Shown here one piece after another: positions 19,420-31,523 of a stretch of 64,000 bases of DNA. The translations under genes were made by a program, and so were the position numbers. Source of the stretch: Marchantia polymorpha subsp. ruderalis (lineage: Eukaryota > Streptophyta > Marchantiopsida > Marchantiales > Marchantiaceae); the NCBI GenBank assembly GCA_037833965.1, contig AP031357.1, positions 1,446,001 through 1,510,000 on the forward strand, given 5' to 3'. The notes beneath the pieces were generated by a model. It was not told the DNA's origin, ran no database searches, and worked only from the letters and a program-made list of their open reading frames with translations. Positions within the stretch are counted from its first letter, which is position 1. Every line of letters starts with the position of its first letter.

Positions 19420-20648
19420 TCGGCCCGGTCTCGTGATTGCGTTCTTGCTCGTGGAGGACGACTCAATTGATGGCCGCGCCGGCTCTACGCTGAAACGGTC
19501 TCCGCTCTCACGCGCGGCTTCACGCTCCGCCGTCGCCGATTAAACTCTCACGCTCGAATTGGCGAATTTGAACTCTACGAGCGTACTACACCGCGGACAT
19601 GGGTGCGTAGCGCCGAAGGCGGATTTTCCGCCTTGCGCGGTACACTCGTTCGTACCGCTCCTCAGCCAATCCTCTTCTGCCTCGGCGCGTGTGTCCGCAT
19701 GTCGGACAAAAGTTCATATCCCGCCTACGCGCAGGCGGACTCCTCGGCGGATTCTCCGCTTGCGCGGAACTTCACCCTCCTGTGCACAGGCGCTCGCCTG
19801 TGCGCAGGCGAATTCCGTCCGCGCTGATGCGCTGGCGCGGAAGGCGTTGACCGCGGTCAACCGACTCCGTCCAGACTGTCCGTGCCTTGTCTCTTCGCCG
19901 GCGCTTCCGCCGCCGCAACTCCGTCCGTCCAAGAGCGCATCCATCCGTCCCGTCCGTGGAGTCTGCACGGTCCGTACGGATTTTACTATTCTGGCGGCTC
20001 CTTGCTCGTCCGCGGCGCTGCGCTGGCGCAGAAGGCGCCGTACAATTTCTACCTCACAAGGCGCATTTCTAAGGCCCAAGGCGGATTTCCCGCCGACGCC
20101 GAAGTGCCTGTGCACAGGCGGACGCCTGTGCGAAGGCGAACTTCGCGCCTATCTCAAAACCCTATCTCGCCTGTGCGCAGGCGAACTTCCTTCGTTCGCG
20201 CATAGGACAAAACTTCTCCGCCTGCGCGCAGGCGAAGAGCTGAGTATCTTACAACCTTCATAACTCCCGGAATCCTTATCCGTTGTTGGCGTTCTTGGGC
20301 TCGTTGGAATCAGCGCATCGAGCTCTTTCCAACGAGATCCTAACTAAGTCAAGACGTTTGGGGGTGGACCTAAGTATGAAGGATTTCCCTACCGCCGCGG
20401 ACGGAGCTCCGAAGGCGGGTTTTGCGCCTTGCGCCGTAGGGATCCTAACTGCAGAGATCACAGGGAGGGTGGTGCCCGTCCTTACCGCTGCACCCAACTC
20501 CTAGATTCTACGAGGTCCCTCGAGAATCTCTGCGATCTTCCGAATTCACTCTGTTTTGATGCACCGAAGGCTATTTACATTGCTGCCAGGGTACAGTTTT
20601 CCAAAAATGTTTTAATTTCCTCAAAATTACCAAAAGTGGGGTACCACA
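18468..20648 (-). repeat. Family B LTR fragment, minus orientation
   Basis: Read on the minus strand it begins TGTGGTACCCC at 20648 and runs through the B upstream region into the B LTR gene, stopping at 18468 where element 1 ends. The missing remainder includes the gene's 3' half, TATA and U5. Its start abuts a family A LTR fragment (20649 onward), into which it inserted. The upstream region contains CTCGTTGGAA/TTCCAACGAG (20300-20336) and many CGCCTGTGCACAGGCG-type palindromes. Confidence 0.88.
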
Positions 20649-21974
20649 CTGACTGAAATCGCTCTCTCTTCTCTTGCGCGCTCAAGTTTGCTGCTTGCAA
20701 ACTCTCTGCAAGGTCTGTCAAGATCCTCGCGCAACTCGTCTCCGCACTCTCTCTTCTCACTGTAGGTCTCTCCGCCCTTGCGCGTAATCTCTGAAGCTGG
20801 AAAACTCACAATCAAGAATGAGAGAATGAGACTGGAGCGTAGCCTTTTCTTCTCCGAATTCAAGATCGCCCAACGTTCTCACTGGTTACAATCAAACTTG
20901 ATTATGCAGCCGGCTATACGGCCTAACGGTTCTTCCTCGCATGCTCGAATTCACGTCTCCGCACTGCGCGCATTCGCATGCGTGAACGTTGAATTCTCCC
21001 GCCGCCATTGTCTTCCGGACTCGAGTTCGCCGCCGTCTTCCGGACTCGAGTTCGCAGCAGTGGGGCGTATGCTTTGACTAGGTTATCTTTTCCTAACCGG
21101 ACCCTCGCCGGAGGCGTATCGTCGCTTGGCGTATTCCTTCCCTGTCGGCGCCTCGCTGGAGGCGCACATCAAGTCGGCGCGAATTACGCCGGCGCGTATT
21201 TGTACCACTTGTTTTGTCCGTTCTGCCCCGCCTATCGCCGACGGCGCATATCCCGCCGGCGCAAATCATGCCAGCGCACCCGCCTATCCGCGCCACGTCG
21301 GAGGCGTACATCCGGCCGGCGCTTCTCTTCTATCGCTCTTCCGCCAAAGGCGCTTCCGCCTCTGAGTTGATCTCCTTCCATGAGCGCGTGGTTCCGCCGA
21401 AGGCGCATCGCCGAAGGCGTACGGGAGTCCTTTCCGACGGTGAACCCTAGCGCGAACAGCGCATGTCCGGATGCGAGTTTTCCGACGCTCATAACGTCTT
21501 TGTCCCTGATCCATCTCCGGCGCTCTTGGGCTCGTTAGAACAAGCGTCCCGAGCTCTTTCCAATGCAACCTCAACCAACTAGAACTACCGTGAATCCCGA
21601 TCGTTATGAAGGTTTCCATCCCGCGTCAACGGCGCATCGCCGAAGGCGCACTCATGGTCGGAAGCTTTTAGAGGTCCTTGCCGGCTTCTGACGTCTTCAG
21701 CGAGATCTCCTCCAGAGGTGTCTGTGCCGGACGCGTACCTTCCCTAAACGCTGGAAGCGCGTGAGTAGAGACACCTCAGCAAAGGAGCTCTTGCCGAAGG
21801 CGGCGAAGGCATTTGGCGCTGGTACGTCCAACTTCGCGATTCTTCGTGACCTCGTGACGATCTTCTCAATCCACTCTATTTAACGTACCATTTCCTAACT
21901 ACATACACTGCTTCGGTACTTGTTTTCTAAAATTGTTTAAATTCTGAAAAAAAAACAAAAAGTGTGTTACCACA
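20649..21974 (-). repeat. Family A LTR fragment, minus orientation
   Basis: On the minus strand it starts TGTGGTAACACAC at 21974 and covers the non-coding 1.3 kb before the LTR gene; it ends where the B LTR at 20648 begins. It includes the GAGGTGTCT-type inverted repeat. It is more diverged than the other A copies (for example extra bases near 21015-21050), so it is probably an older insertion. No gene is seen in it. Confidence 0.85.
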
Positions 21975-23300
21975 AGAACAAAGACACAGCAGTACCCGCA
22001 AGCTCCACTTAAATAAGTAGAGGCCACACACAAGCGGAGGCGCCGAAAACTCACTTAGAAACTCACTCAAAAACCCTAACTCCTAAAACTTTTCCAATCC
22101 TATCCCTGAGAGAAATCAGTATGTCAGATCCTACTTTTACTCGAGTTAATCCGAAAATCACGTCTGTACCACCTACTTGATTGTCGGCTTCGGCTCCATT
22201 TTCTTATCCTTGTCCCTGACTTTGTGGCTGACTTCTCTCGGTTGACTTTTCGGGACCGAAGAGGTGACAGATACTTAACACTTTTAACTACTAGTACCGA
22301 TCCGGTTTTGTCTAACTAACTAAGCGGATCATTTCTAGCATACTTTTACCTCCTTAACTAAAAAATGAAAACTACTAGAACTCTTAGTTTCGGTTTTAGG
22401 CTAATCCAAAAATTTTAGTCTTTGGAGATTCTCACATTACCCCATTTTCAAACGTGAGAGTCCCTGCGAACGCTTTGTCTTGTGCTTGCTTACTCCTCGT
22501 TGTCCCCTCCTTTCGAACTGATGTTCCCTTCCGTTTCAGAGGAAGATTCCGAGCGATAGTGTTTGATTCTAGAGCCGTTGACTCTAGTCTCTAACCGATT
22601 ACAAACAGATCCCGCAACTCTCTGACCTGTCGAACTACGCCAAGTTGCTAATTAAAGTCGGACTCACCGATCAAGACACTAGATTCACAACTCAACCATC
22701 TCAACTCAGTTTCCGACTTTCGCAGTGACAATTATCGACAACACCCATTATCGATTTTATAGAGAGCCCCTAAATTTTTACGCTCTGATTAAGGCAGATG
22801 TAGGCAAATTTCTGCAAGAACTTATACCTTTTATAATTCATGTATCTAAAGATTCCAAGAAGCTGATGTATTGTTTGATATCTCCCACTTTTGGGCGGTT
22901 CATTATTACAGTAACAACAAAAACACCTGAATGATTCTGATTCTTGGTGCTCAAGAAGTTATGCGGACGACCATGCAATTGGAATACAATATTACAACAT
23001 TCAATCTACCAAACTACTCCATACTCCCACTTCATGAAGCTGCCAAGATATACATATATAATGAAGCGATACAACTTTGCATTTTATTGACACATCAGTA
23101 TCTTCAAGTTTAATGCTCCGAAGTCACAAACGCACTGCCTCATATAGCATCGAATATCACCGACACCATGAACCATTTGTGTCTTTTGGAATCCTCATCT
23201 CGCAGAAAAATGCTATAAGAGAAACTATAGATCAAACCAGACTTCAAACTAGAGCATCGATATACGTTTCAAATGCTGTCCGATATGTAACTGACGATCG
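21975..23300. other. AT-richer single-copy-looking stretch, no gene seen
   Basis: No similarity to the LTR families is seen. Base composition is visibly more AT-rich than the flanking elements. Only short, unconvincing ORFs occur. It contains the first copy of a 137-bp direct repeat (22602-22738). It could be intergenic host DNA. Confidence 0.5.
22602..22738. repeat. Direct repeat, copy 1 (gene-tail duplicate)
   Basis: These 137 bases align without gaps to 23301-23437, offset 699, with scattered mismatches. Copy 2 overlaps the last 33 bases of the secreted-protein gene and its downstream sequence, so copy 1 looks like a duplicated, diverged tail of that gene. Confidence 0.75.
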
Positions 23301-23437
23301 CAAATAGATCCCACAACTGTCTGATCTGTCGAGCTACGCAAAGTTGCGAAAAGACGCACACACCGATCTAGACAGTAGATTCACAATTCTTCGAGCATCT
23401 CAACTCAGTTAGCGACGTTCGTAGTGACAATAGTCGA
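23301..23437. repeat. Direct repeat, copy 2
   Basis: Partner of 22602-22738. It covers the final ten codons and stop of the gene at 23405-23977 (minus strand) and about 104 bases beyond its stop. Confidence 0.75.
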
Positions 23438-23977
23438 AGCGCTGAAATCAGCGCCCTGGGATTGGTGCCAGTTCACTTTCTCTGCTTCAGGTAAGTTCTC
23501 GAGCTGAGAGAATAACTCATGGGCGTCGGAAGACTTGAGAATCCAGCTGCCCTTGCTGGAATCCTCGGTGTAGACGACACCCGTAGGCTCGGCTTGGCTC
23601 TGGCATTTTGTCAAGTCAGATTCCGCCTCGCCCAGCAGAGAACGACGTCTGCAGCTTGAGAACCAGAAGCCGGATTTGAAGCCCCCACCGGTGTAGCAGA
23701 TGTTTCCCGTGGCGGAGCCTACTTCGCCGCTGTCGCAGCCACCGTTGTTGTAGACCTGGCTCGTCTTGCAGGCGTCCATGTCTGTGAAAAGCACCGAGCC
23801 CCCGCTTGCAACGCAGCATGTTTGGGCAGCGATGCTGTTGAACGAGGTTCCAGAACCTGAGCATTCGCTTGTGCTGGAATAGAATATGATATCAACGGCT
23901 CCCACCATGCTCGACAAGCTGAGGAGCACCAGTGGCAGTAGGACGTACATGCCGCCCTTGGCACTGATTTTCTCCAT
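23405..23977 (-). CDS. Putative secreted cysteine-rich protein (190 aa)
   Basis: The family is not recognised. Residues 1-27 form a signal peptide: basic start, hydrophobic core YVLLPLVLLSL, likely cleavage after VGA. The mature part has eight cysteines (about 39, 54, 55, 70, 81, 94, 109, 125), glycine/serine-rich loops, and an RRR at 110-112 followed by a more acidic tail without cysteines. Eight cysteines suggest four disulfides in an extracellular or wall protein. The start is the first ATG, with stops upstream. It is one open exon with codon use unlike the surrounding elements. On the minus strand a TATATATA lies about 540 bases upstream (24508-24525), so a long leader or leader intron is possible. 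This is the only convincing host gene in the window. Confidence 0.7.
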   Translation of the reverse strand: MEKISAKGGMYVLLPLVLLSLSSMVGAVDIIFYSSTSECSGSGTSFNSIAAQTCCVASGGSVLFTDMDACKTSQVYNNGGCDSGEVGSATGNICYTGGGFKSGFWFSSCRRRSLLGEAESDLTKCQSQAEPTGVVYTEDSSKGSWILKSSDAHELFSQLENLPEAEKVNWHQSQGADFSASTIVTTNVAN

Positions 23978-25175
23978 TTTTATCGAAAGATCCTACAAAG
24001 ATCGTTGTCAACATCAAAGCCTTCAACTTAGCGTCGAGAAATAAGCAGTCTTGGGATGCACAATTGCCTCTTGGAACTGTTAGGTAGTCAGCTGTTATGA
24101 ATTTTCCTCGAGTCCGATAAATGCATGATATGGACTCAAAGTGGACGTTCACGACCACATAGAGCCAGAACAATATGTGAATCGCTACGCTTGACATGTC
24201 TGACTGGTTGGAAAATTTTCCCAAGCAGAAGTAGTGTACTGAGAAATGCTGTGTGCATGAAAGCAAATCAGAAAACCCACAATGCAATATCAGAAATTCT
24301 TGAAGCACGATATGCATCTGACACCATCAACTGAGCACGGAGTTGCCACCTGATTCGAGATAAGCAGATCTACGTGCTGAGGACGAAAGATGTAAACTGA
24401 TCTGCTGCAGTCTGTTTTCTGTTTTTGATCTCCTGCAGTGAACTGCAATCGGAAGTCCTCGCTGAGTTGCAGATGAGTAGAGGAATTGCTGAAGAACCCT
24501 TCAGCTAGAATGGGTATATATACTGTGTCTCGTCGACCCTTGCCTGCTCCGAGGAGGCCAGGGACAAAGGAACCCAGGAACTACTCTATGTTCCAGCTCA
24601 GTATTTTACTAATTCTCCCTTTTATCAGCATCTTCCTTCTGTTGATCTCTTTTCTTTCTTAATGGTCACGTTTCAAACCATGATTATCGAATATCCAATG
24701 TGCTTGAGAAGTTCAGTTATTCTCCGAGTTTTCATGTATTAGAATCAACAGAAGGAAATAACACCGTTTTATGGAGTTCCGAACAACTCAAATACTTTTT
24801 TTGGTCATCGTTTTTCATAACATCTATATGTATTTTGATTATACTTTACCAAAATTATGCGAAGATTACATTCCCGTCGCTCCTAATCGACGAAGCGCAC
24901 ACTCCGGTATATTTCTTTCCTCCTTCGTATTCAAACATATGACTGCCGAACTCCCAGGAATGCGCCCAATGCGCCAGGGACAACATCAGATAACCTCTAG
25001 ATAGCAAAATATATACCGGAAATATACCGGGCGATAAACCCGAAATATAATTCGGGCGATTTGCTGTTCGGAGCAGGAAGGTATGGGCACCATCCCGACG
25101 GGCGCAAGGTGTGAGCCGAACCTTCCCACCCTTCAGCGTTTGTAGTCCAGGTGGGGGTTCGAACTCCCATAATCC
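23978..25175. other. AT-richer stretch upstream of the secreted-protein gene, no gene seen
   Basis: Non-repetitive as far as this window shows. It holds the presumed promoter side of the minus-strand gene, including GGGTATATATACTG near 24510. Short ORFs at 24700-25004 have no recognisable motif. Near 25030-25060 is a short inverted stretch around CCGAAATATAATTCGGG. The right end passes into the family B LTR at about 25176. Confidence 0.5.
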
Positions 25176-26464
25176 GTCCGTCCAACGTACGGACGGGACG
25201 GATGGATGCGCTCTTGGACGGACGGAGTTGCGGCGACGAGAGCGCCGACGGAGAGGCAAGGAACGGACAGTCTGGGCGGAGGCGGTTGACCGCGGTCAAC
25301 GCCTTCCGCGCCAGCGCATCGACGCGGACGGACTTCGCCTTCGCACAGGCGAGCGCCTGTGCACAGGAGGGTGAAGTTCCGCGCCGGCAAAGAATCCGCC
25401 TGCGCGCAGGCGGGAGTTGAACTTTTGTCCGACATGCTGACACGCGCGCCGAGGCAGAAGAGGATTGGCTGAGGAGCGGTACGAACGAGTGTACCGCGCA
25501 AGGCGGAAAATCTGCCTTCGGCGATGCGCACCCATGTCCGCGGCGAAGTACGCTCGCGGAGTTCAAATTCGCCAATTCGAGCGTGAGAGTTTAATCGGCG
25601 ACGGCGGAGCGTGAAGCCGCGCGAGAGAGCGGAGACCGTTTCAGCGTAGAGCCGGCGCGGCCATCAATTGAGTCGTCCTTCAGGAGCAAGAGCCGACCAT
25701 GACCTTCGACCGAGAGGCGAGAGCGTCCCATTCTTGAATTCGTGATTCCATTCTCCAGTGCGACGAGCTGCGCGCGTCCATTTGCTGGTTGCTAAGCATT
25801 CTCGACATCGCCGCGCAGAGGAATTCTTGGTGATTGAGGGAGAAGTGAGTGCGCGTGATTTGGAATTGAGGGCGATTAGAGTGTGCCGAGGAAGAAAGGA
25901 GCTCGAGTGGAGCGGAAGTAGTATGAGCGAGCGGGCGAACTCCAAGAACGCAATGACGAGACCGGGCCGATTGCGGATGATGCCGCTCCGTCTACCACAG
26001 AACGGGCTGCGCGCTTTCGAGGAGCGCTTGATAGCAAGAAAGCTCGATTTCTTGCTATGGGGATGGAACTACATCTGTGGGGATATGGTGCGCGAGTGGC
26101 TAGAGCCACAGGGACCACCTTCGCTCGGATTGCGTCCGCATGTTGATCGGTGGACGGTCCAAGATTGGGCGCAGGCATTGGGGAGATGTGCCGGCATGCC
26201 AGGGCACCTCCTCTTCGATAGTGAGAGCGTCAAGGTGACCAAGCAGGAAGAGGCACAATTCGTGGAGCTGTTCAAGAAGGGGAAGTCTACCAAGAATGGG
26301 TACAGGACCCGCGATTACAAGGATCGATTCCGCCGGACTTTGTCCGCGGCGCTGCTGCAATTACTGCAGCCACACCGCGCCTGCTACATCACATTGTGGC
26401 AGGTCTCTTTTGTGGAGTGCATCATCGAGGGAAATCCAATTCACTGGGCGAGCATCCTGCACAA
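25176..26464 (+). repeat. Family B 5' LTR, first piece
   Basis: Matches B LTRs from the GGACGGATGGATGCGCTC block to the middle of the LTR gene's N-terminal module, ending GCATCCTGCAC. The left edge is approximate (25170-25190). The gene start ATG lies near 25698 but a one-base loss shortly after (GAGAGGCGAGAGCG) shifts the frame; from 25758 the frame is open to the junction. Confidence 0.8.
25698..26464 (+). pseudogene. Family B LTR gene, N-terminal part, broken
   Basis: Starts like the open B copy (MTFDR), loses frame within ten codons, then encodes the N-terminal extension and module (EGEVSARDLELRAIRVC, DFLLWGWNYICGDMV, RTRDYKDRFRR) until WASILH, where the family C sequence cuts it. About 65 codons of the gene are missing between this piece and the next at 28999. 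Confidence 0.8.
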
Positions 26465-27302
26465 TCCGATCCGTTAGGACCTCTACTCAAGATTTCAGGG
26501 GGAAAAGTCTCTCGCGAGCACACTCAGCGAAGCTGCGGGTAGTGACTCCCAACTCCAGCTTTTACAACACTTCCGCTAGCTTGCTGCTAGCGTAGGAAAC
26601 CCGGTTTGGACTGCCTACTTCGGATCGAAGTCACTCCTACGCGGTGAACAACACTCTCAACTCACAAAACGCGCAGAGAACACAGGTCCGCACTGAAGGA
26701 CTCACTGTGAAACATTCCAGTAACACAACAACAGTCTATTGAAGAGTTTGAATTCTCAGGCACTTGTCATTCCCAGAAATACTACAGGGGTTACCCCGAA
26801 GGCACCTGCTGCAGCGTAACCTGAATTTACAACCAAGGCTTACACGAAGTAGCAAAACTTCACTTTGGCATTCAGGGGAAAAATCCCAAAGGAGTACAAT
26901 CAGAAAGAAATACTCGAAGGTGTAGGGGCGAAACTGTTCAAGTATCTAACTAGTCACTGGCTCTGAGCATCGGCAGTCACCCGCAGGTGCAGATCCGAAC
27001 TACTCAAGTCTCTAACCAATGTGCTAGCTCTGAACATTCGGCCGAAGGCCTTCAGCTACAAAATGCGGAACGCTAAGTTGTAACTCCTCATGCGTGGTGA
27101 CAGAACTCAAGGACACAAACACGCAAAGGAAATGGGTTCCTGATCTACACTTCTGAGTTTGGGAAAGAACCCCAGGCAAAACGCCTGGAACTATTTTATA
27201 CCTTCTAAGTCCTACCTAACACTACACTGCAATGCCATGGTGCGAGCCTCAACAAATCCTACACCTGAGGAGTCGGCGGCTGCCTTCCCCTCTAGCTTAC
27301 AA

Positions 27303-27340
27303 CCTAAATCTAACCCTAACCCTAAATCTGAATCCTAAGC
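27303..27340. repeat. Degenerate telomere-like repeats
   Basis: Contains CTAACCCTAACCCTAAATCT and neighbours resembling the plant CCCTAAA unit. The same stretch occurs in the other C LTR at about 56420-56460, so it belongs to the LTR and not to a chromosome end. Confidence 0.6.
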
Positions 27341-27686
27341 CTACTGTACAGAGCCGCCAGCGCCTTTCCACCCAAGATCTGAGGCTGAAATTTGCAGGCT
27401 GGCGTGGCCGGCCGAGATCAACGGCCCCACAAAATTTCAGATCCATCCGACCGTCCATCGCAAAGATATGAGCCCCGCAAGATCTCAGAACCTAGGTCAA
27501 AATTCCTTCTCCAAAATCCGAGGAATGTGGGTCCCACGCGTCCTACACGCAAGCCGCCTACTCGGAGGCCGCCTTGGGCCGAAGGCCCCTCTAACTGTTA
27601 ACACCGAAGGCCTCACGCCTAACCATGACAGCCGCTTTTGACGCTCATAACTCATTGATGACTGATCCGTTTCAAGAGATCTTGGT

Positions 27687-27723
27687 CTCGTTGGAACCAG
27701 CTCATCGAGTTCTTTCCAACGAG
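27687..27723. repeat. Inverted-repeat module CTCGTTGGAA/TTCCAACGAG
   Basis: A perfect 10-bp stem with a 17-base loop. It recurs imperfectly in the same LTR near 27957, 28404 and 28700, and perfectly in B LTRs at 20300-20336 and 53185-53221. A weaker form sits in A LTRs before the GGAGAAGTTATGAG block. Confidence 0.65.
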
Positions 27724-28998
27724 ACCCGAATCAAGTCAAAACGCTAAGAATTGAAAAAGATATACCGGTTTTACTGTTTCACCGAAGGCCTGCAACCGCC
27801 GAAGGCGTCCGTCCGCGCATCGGACAAAAGTTGATCTCCCTTCCGCGTAGGCGGAATTCCCGCCGGTGGCGAACTCCTTCCGCCGAAGGCGAACCTCTAC
27901 GTATCTTCCGATAAAGATAACTCCCTAAGTCCTCATCCGTTCCAAGCGTTCTTGGGCTCGTTGCAACGAGCGTGTTGAGTTCTTTCCAACGAGACCCTAA
28001 CTAACGCAAACCGTTAAGAATTGAAAACGTTATCACGGTTTTTCCCTTCCGCCAAAGGCGTTTGCCTGTGCACAGGCCGCCTGTGCACAGGCCGTCCGCG
28101 TCGCAAGCCGCCTACTCGCAGGCGTCCGCGTCCGTCCGCGTCCGTACAAGTTCCAACCCCGAGGGCGCATTTCTAGGGCCGAAGGCGGATTTCCCGCCGA
28201 CGCCGAAGCGCCTGTGCACAGGCGAACGCCTGTGCGTAGGCGAACTTCGCGCTACGTCAAAACCCTATTTCACCTGTGCGCAGGCGAACTTCCTTCGTCC
28301 GCGCATAGGACAAAACTTTCTTCGCATGTGCGAAGGCGGAAAGCTGAGTATCTTGCGACCTTTATAACTCCCGGAATTCTCCTCCGTTCGTGGCGTTCTT
28401 GGGCTCGTTAGAATCAGCGCGTTGAGCTCTTTCCAACGAGACCCTAAACAAGTCGAGGCGTTGCGAATTGAGAAAGTTATGAGGGATTCACTTTTCCGCC
28501 AAATGCACTCTCCCGCATCGCCGAAGGCGTTGACCCGAAGGCGTTGACCGAAGGCGTCTACCGCCCAAGGCGCATCTTCCGGCGGTTCTTCCGCCGAATG
28601 CGTACCGCCAAAGTCGCTTTACCGCCGAAGGCCCCCCCATCAGTAACTCCCGACACTCATAACTAAGTGACCTCTCATCCGTTTCACAAGTTCTTAGGCT
28701 TGTTAGATCCAGCGCGTCGAGCTCTTTCCAACGAGACCCTAAGCAACTCAAAGCGTTACGAATTGAGAAAGTTATGAGTGATCTACCGCCGAAGGTGCTC
28801 GAAGCGGATCCTACAGCATGAACCGCCCGTTCCGTCCCAAGCGTCCCACTGTGGCCTAAGCCCAAAACCCCTTGACTGTCCTCGATCCTCTTTTTACTCT
28901 GGTTTCGCGTACCGATTACTATTTACAGCTGCTGCCGCGGTACATACTATTCAAAAATGTTTTAGTTCCGACAAAAAAACAAAAAGTGGATTACCACA

Positions 28999-30277
28999 AA
29001 GTGTGTCGCCAGAGAAGAACGAGGGAGCGCGGACGTCTGCAGGAGCAACGGACCACGCTGCAGCCTCGACGGACGGGAGGCCGCCTACGGGCCAAGGGCC
29101 TCCGGAGTTACCACGTGCGTTGCGGACAGGTGTTTCGTCTGCGCACAGGCGAGCCTCCGCGGACGGACGAGACTCCGCGGACGGTCGAGCCTCCGCGGAC
29201 AGACGACCACAAGCGGACGTGGACCTGCGCCTACGCGTGGGAAGAAGCAGTTCACCTCCACACGTGCCGCCTGTGCACAGGCAGGAATCACCCCCGTTCT
29301 AACGTAGGAAGGGGAAGGAGCCGGCGGAAGATCCGCCTACGAGACACTGGCCTTCGGGGCCAGACCCTCCGGCGCACAACGCGCCGCGATTTGCGCCTTC
29401 GGCGCCTAGGCCTTCGGGCCAAGGAGATGCGAGCAGAGAGCGTGCGGAGGCCGCACCATCGGCGGGTAATCCACTGGTAGATGCGCCTTCGGCGGTAGGG
29501 CCTTAGGGCCAAGGGACATCGGGCGAGCGGCCCCCGGCCATGTCGCCTTTGGCGATGGACGTCCGCGGCGCTGCGCCTGTGGCGGACAAGGCGCCGGCAT
29601 TTGCGCCTGCGCACAGGCCAAGCACAACCCCCGCGGACCGATCGAGGAAGAAGCAACTGACAGAGGAGCGGACTTACTGTCCGCGGGACGAGATTTCGGT
29701 GCGTGATGTGCAATCGAACCCCGCGCAGACACCCTCCGCTCGATCGCCTTATGCGGCGGACGTCGGCGGCAGAGAGGATACGGTTGAAGACCGATTAGCG
29801 GGCGACGGGGATGTAGCTCGGGCACATTCGCCCACCGCCTTAGACATTTTGGCAAAGAGCAGCGAGGCTGCAGCGGTGCCTTCGCAGGCAGCACACGTCG
29901 ACGACGTGCAGCCCCACTCGGGTCAATCGCCGACGCAATCAATGGCGACTGAGATTCTCCACTCGGATGATGACGACGGAGGCTCCACCAAAGAAATGTC
30001 GGGAGCGGGGGATACCGAGGAGGAGGAGGAGGAAATTGTTGGGGCGCCGGCGGCGGCGCTCTCTGAGCAGGTGATTCCGTTGCAGAGGTACTTGGATCGC
30101 AAAATCGATAAATACGCCGATCCACTCCACCCGGGATCTTACATTGAATTAGTGCGCAGGCGGACTCGCACTAAAGTCCACACCAGCAAGCTACTAGCTA
30201 GGGTGGACCAGGAGTTGAGGGAATTGAAGGAGAGGCATGCCTGTTTATAGGGGCAGTACAACCTTGAGAGGAAAGCG
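28999..30277 (+). repeat. Family B 5' LTR, second piece (LTR gene middle)
   Basis: Resumes the B LTR gene after the family C insertion, at the SPEKNEGA part of the linker, and runs to the AAGCG target of the solo B LTR. It encodes the Arg/Pro/Ser-rich disordered middle, an acidic stretch (DDDDGGSTKEM) and the start of the C-terminal half, with frameshifts and a TAG at about 30248-30250 where the intact copy has tryptophan. Confidence 0.8.
30273..30277. repeat. Left target-site duplication of solo B LTR (AAGCG)
   Basis: AAGCG precedes TGTGGTACCCC at 30278 and is repeated at 40538-40542 after TTATTACA. The host reading of the B LTR gene continues across it. Confidence 0.9.
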
Positions 30278-31523
30278 TGTGGTACCCCACTTTTGGCAAT
30301 TTTGAGGAAATTAAAACATTTTTTGAAAACTGTACCCTGGTAGCATTGTAAATAGCCTTCGGTACATCAAAACAGAGTGAATCCGGAAGATCGCGGGGAT
30401 TCTCGAGGGATCTTGTAGAATCTGGGATTTGGGGTGCCGCAGTAAGGACAGGCACCACCCTCCCTGCGAGCTCCGCAGTTAGGATCTCTACGGCGCAAGG
30501 CGCAAAACCCGCCTTCGGAGGTTGCGTCCGCGGCTGTAGGGAAGCCCCCGTAATTAGGTCAACCCTTGGGCGCCTTGACCAAGTTAGGGTCCCGTTGGAA
30601 AGAGCTCGACGCGCTGATTCTAACGAGCCCAAGAACGCTTGGAACGGACGAGGACTTAGGGAGTTATCGCTACTGGAAGAAACGGAGGCGGTCGCCTACG
30701 GCGGAAGGAGTTCGCCACCGGCGCGAATTCCGCCTACGCGGAAGGGGGATTCAAGTTTTGTCCTATGCGCAGACGAAGGCGTTCGCCTGTGCACAGGCGA
30801 AGTAGGGTTAGGGAAGGCGCGAAGTCCGCCTACGCACAGGCGTTCGCCTGTGCACAGGCACTTCGGCGTCGGCGGAAAATCCGCCTTGGGCCCTAGAAAT
30901 GCGCCTTGTGAGGTAGAAAGTGTACGGCGCCTTCCGCGCCAGCGCAGCGCCGCGTACGTCGGAAGAGCCGCCAGAGTAATCCAACAGGTACGGACCGTGC
31001 GGACGACACGGGTGGATGCGCTCTTGGACGAACGGAGTTGCGGCGGCGGAAGCGCCGACGGAGAGACAAGGAACGGACAGGCTGGACGGAGACGGCTGAC
31101 CACGGTCAACGCCTTCCGCGCCAGCGCAGCGCCGCGGACGGAATTCGCCTGCGCACAGGCGAACGCCTGTGCACAGGAGGATGTTCAAGTTCCGCACCGG
31201 CGGAGAATCCGCCGAGGCTCCTGCCTGCGCACAGGCAGGAGTTGAATTTTTGTCCGACATGCGGACACACGCGTCAAGGCAGAAGGAGATTGGCCGAGGG
31301 GCGGTACGAACAAGTGTACCGCGCAAGGCGGAAAACTCGCCTTCGGCGCTACGCCCCCATGTCCGGAGGGTGACACGCTCGCGGAATTCAAATCCGCCAA
31401 TTCGAGCGTGAGAGTTTAATCGACGACGGCGGAGCGTGAAGCCGCGCGTGAGAGCGAAGACCGTTCCAGCGTACAGCCGGCGCGGCCATCAAGTGAGACG
31501 TTCTTCACGACCAAGAGCCGACC

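Larger units (their letters stand above)
26465..28998 (-). repeat. Family C LTR, minus orientation, end truncated
   Basis: Read on the minus strand it starts TGTGGTAATCCAC at 28998 and runs to 26465, lacking about 240 bases of its end compared with the copy at 55348. It shares the B-like TATA/hairpin and U5 (TATA at 27194-27200 on the minus strand), but upstream has no LTR gene. Instead there is a non-coding region with degenerate CCCTAAA repeats (about 27303-27340), several copies of a CTCGTTGGAA...TTCCAACGAG module, and many short palindromes. No gene is seen. Confidence 0.8.

Noticed and set aside
22725-23307. Short ORFs in the AT-richer island (69, 60 and 76 codons)
   Set aside because: No start context, domain or repeat support; expected by chance at this length.
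25125-25170. A GGGGGTTCGAACTCCC stretch resembling a tRNA T-arm or SINE B box
   Set aside because: No matching acceptor stem, D-arm or anticodon arm, and the B-box match is imperfect, so no tRNA or SINE is called.
27295-27345. CCCTAAA-like repeats as an interstitial telomere
   Set aside because: Only a few degenerate units, and the same stretch recurs at 56420-56460 in the second family C LTR, so it is part of that LTR.
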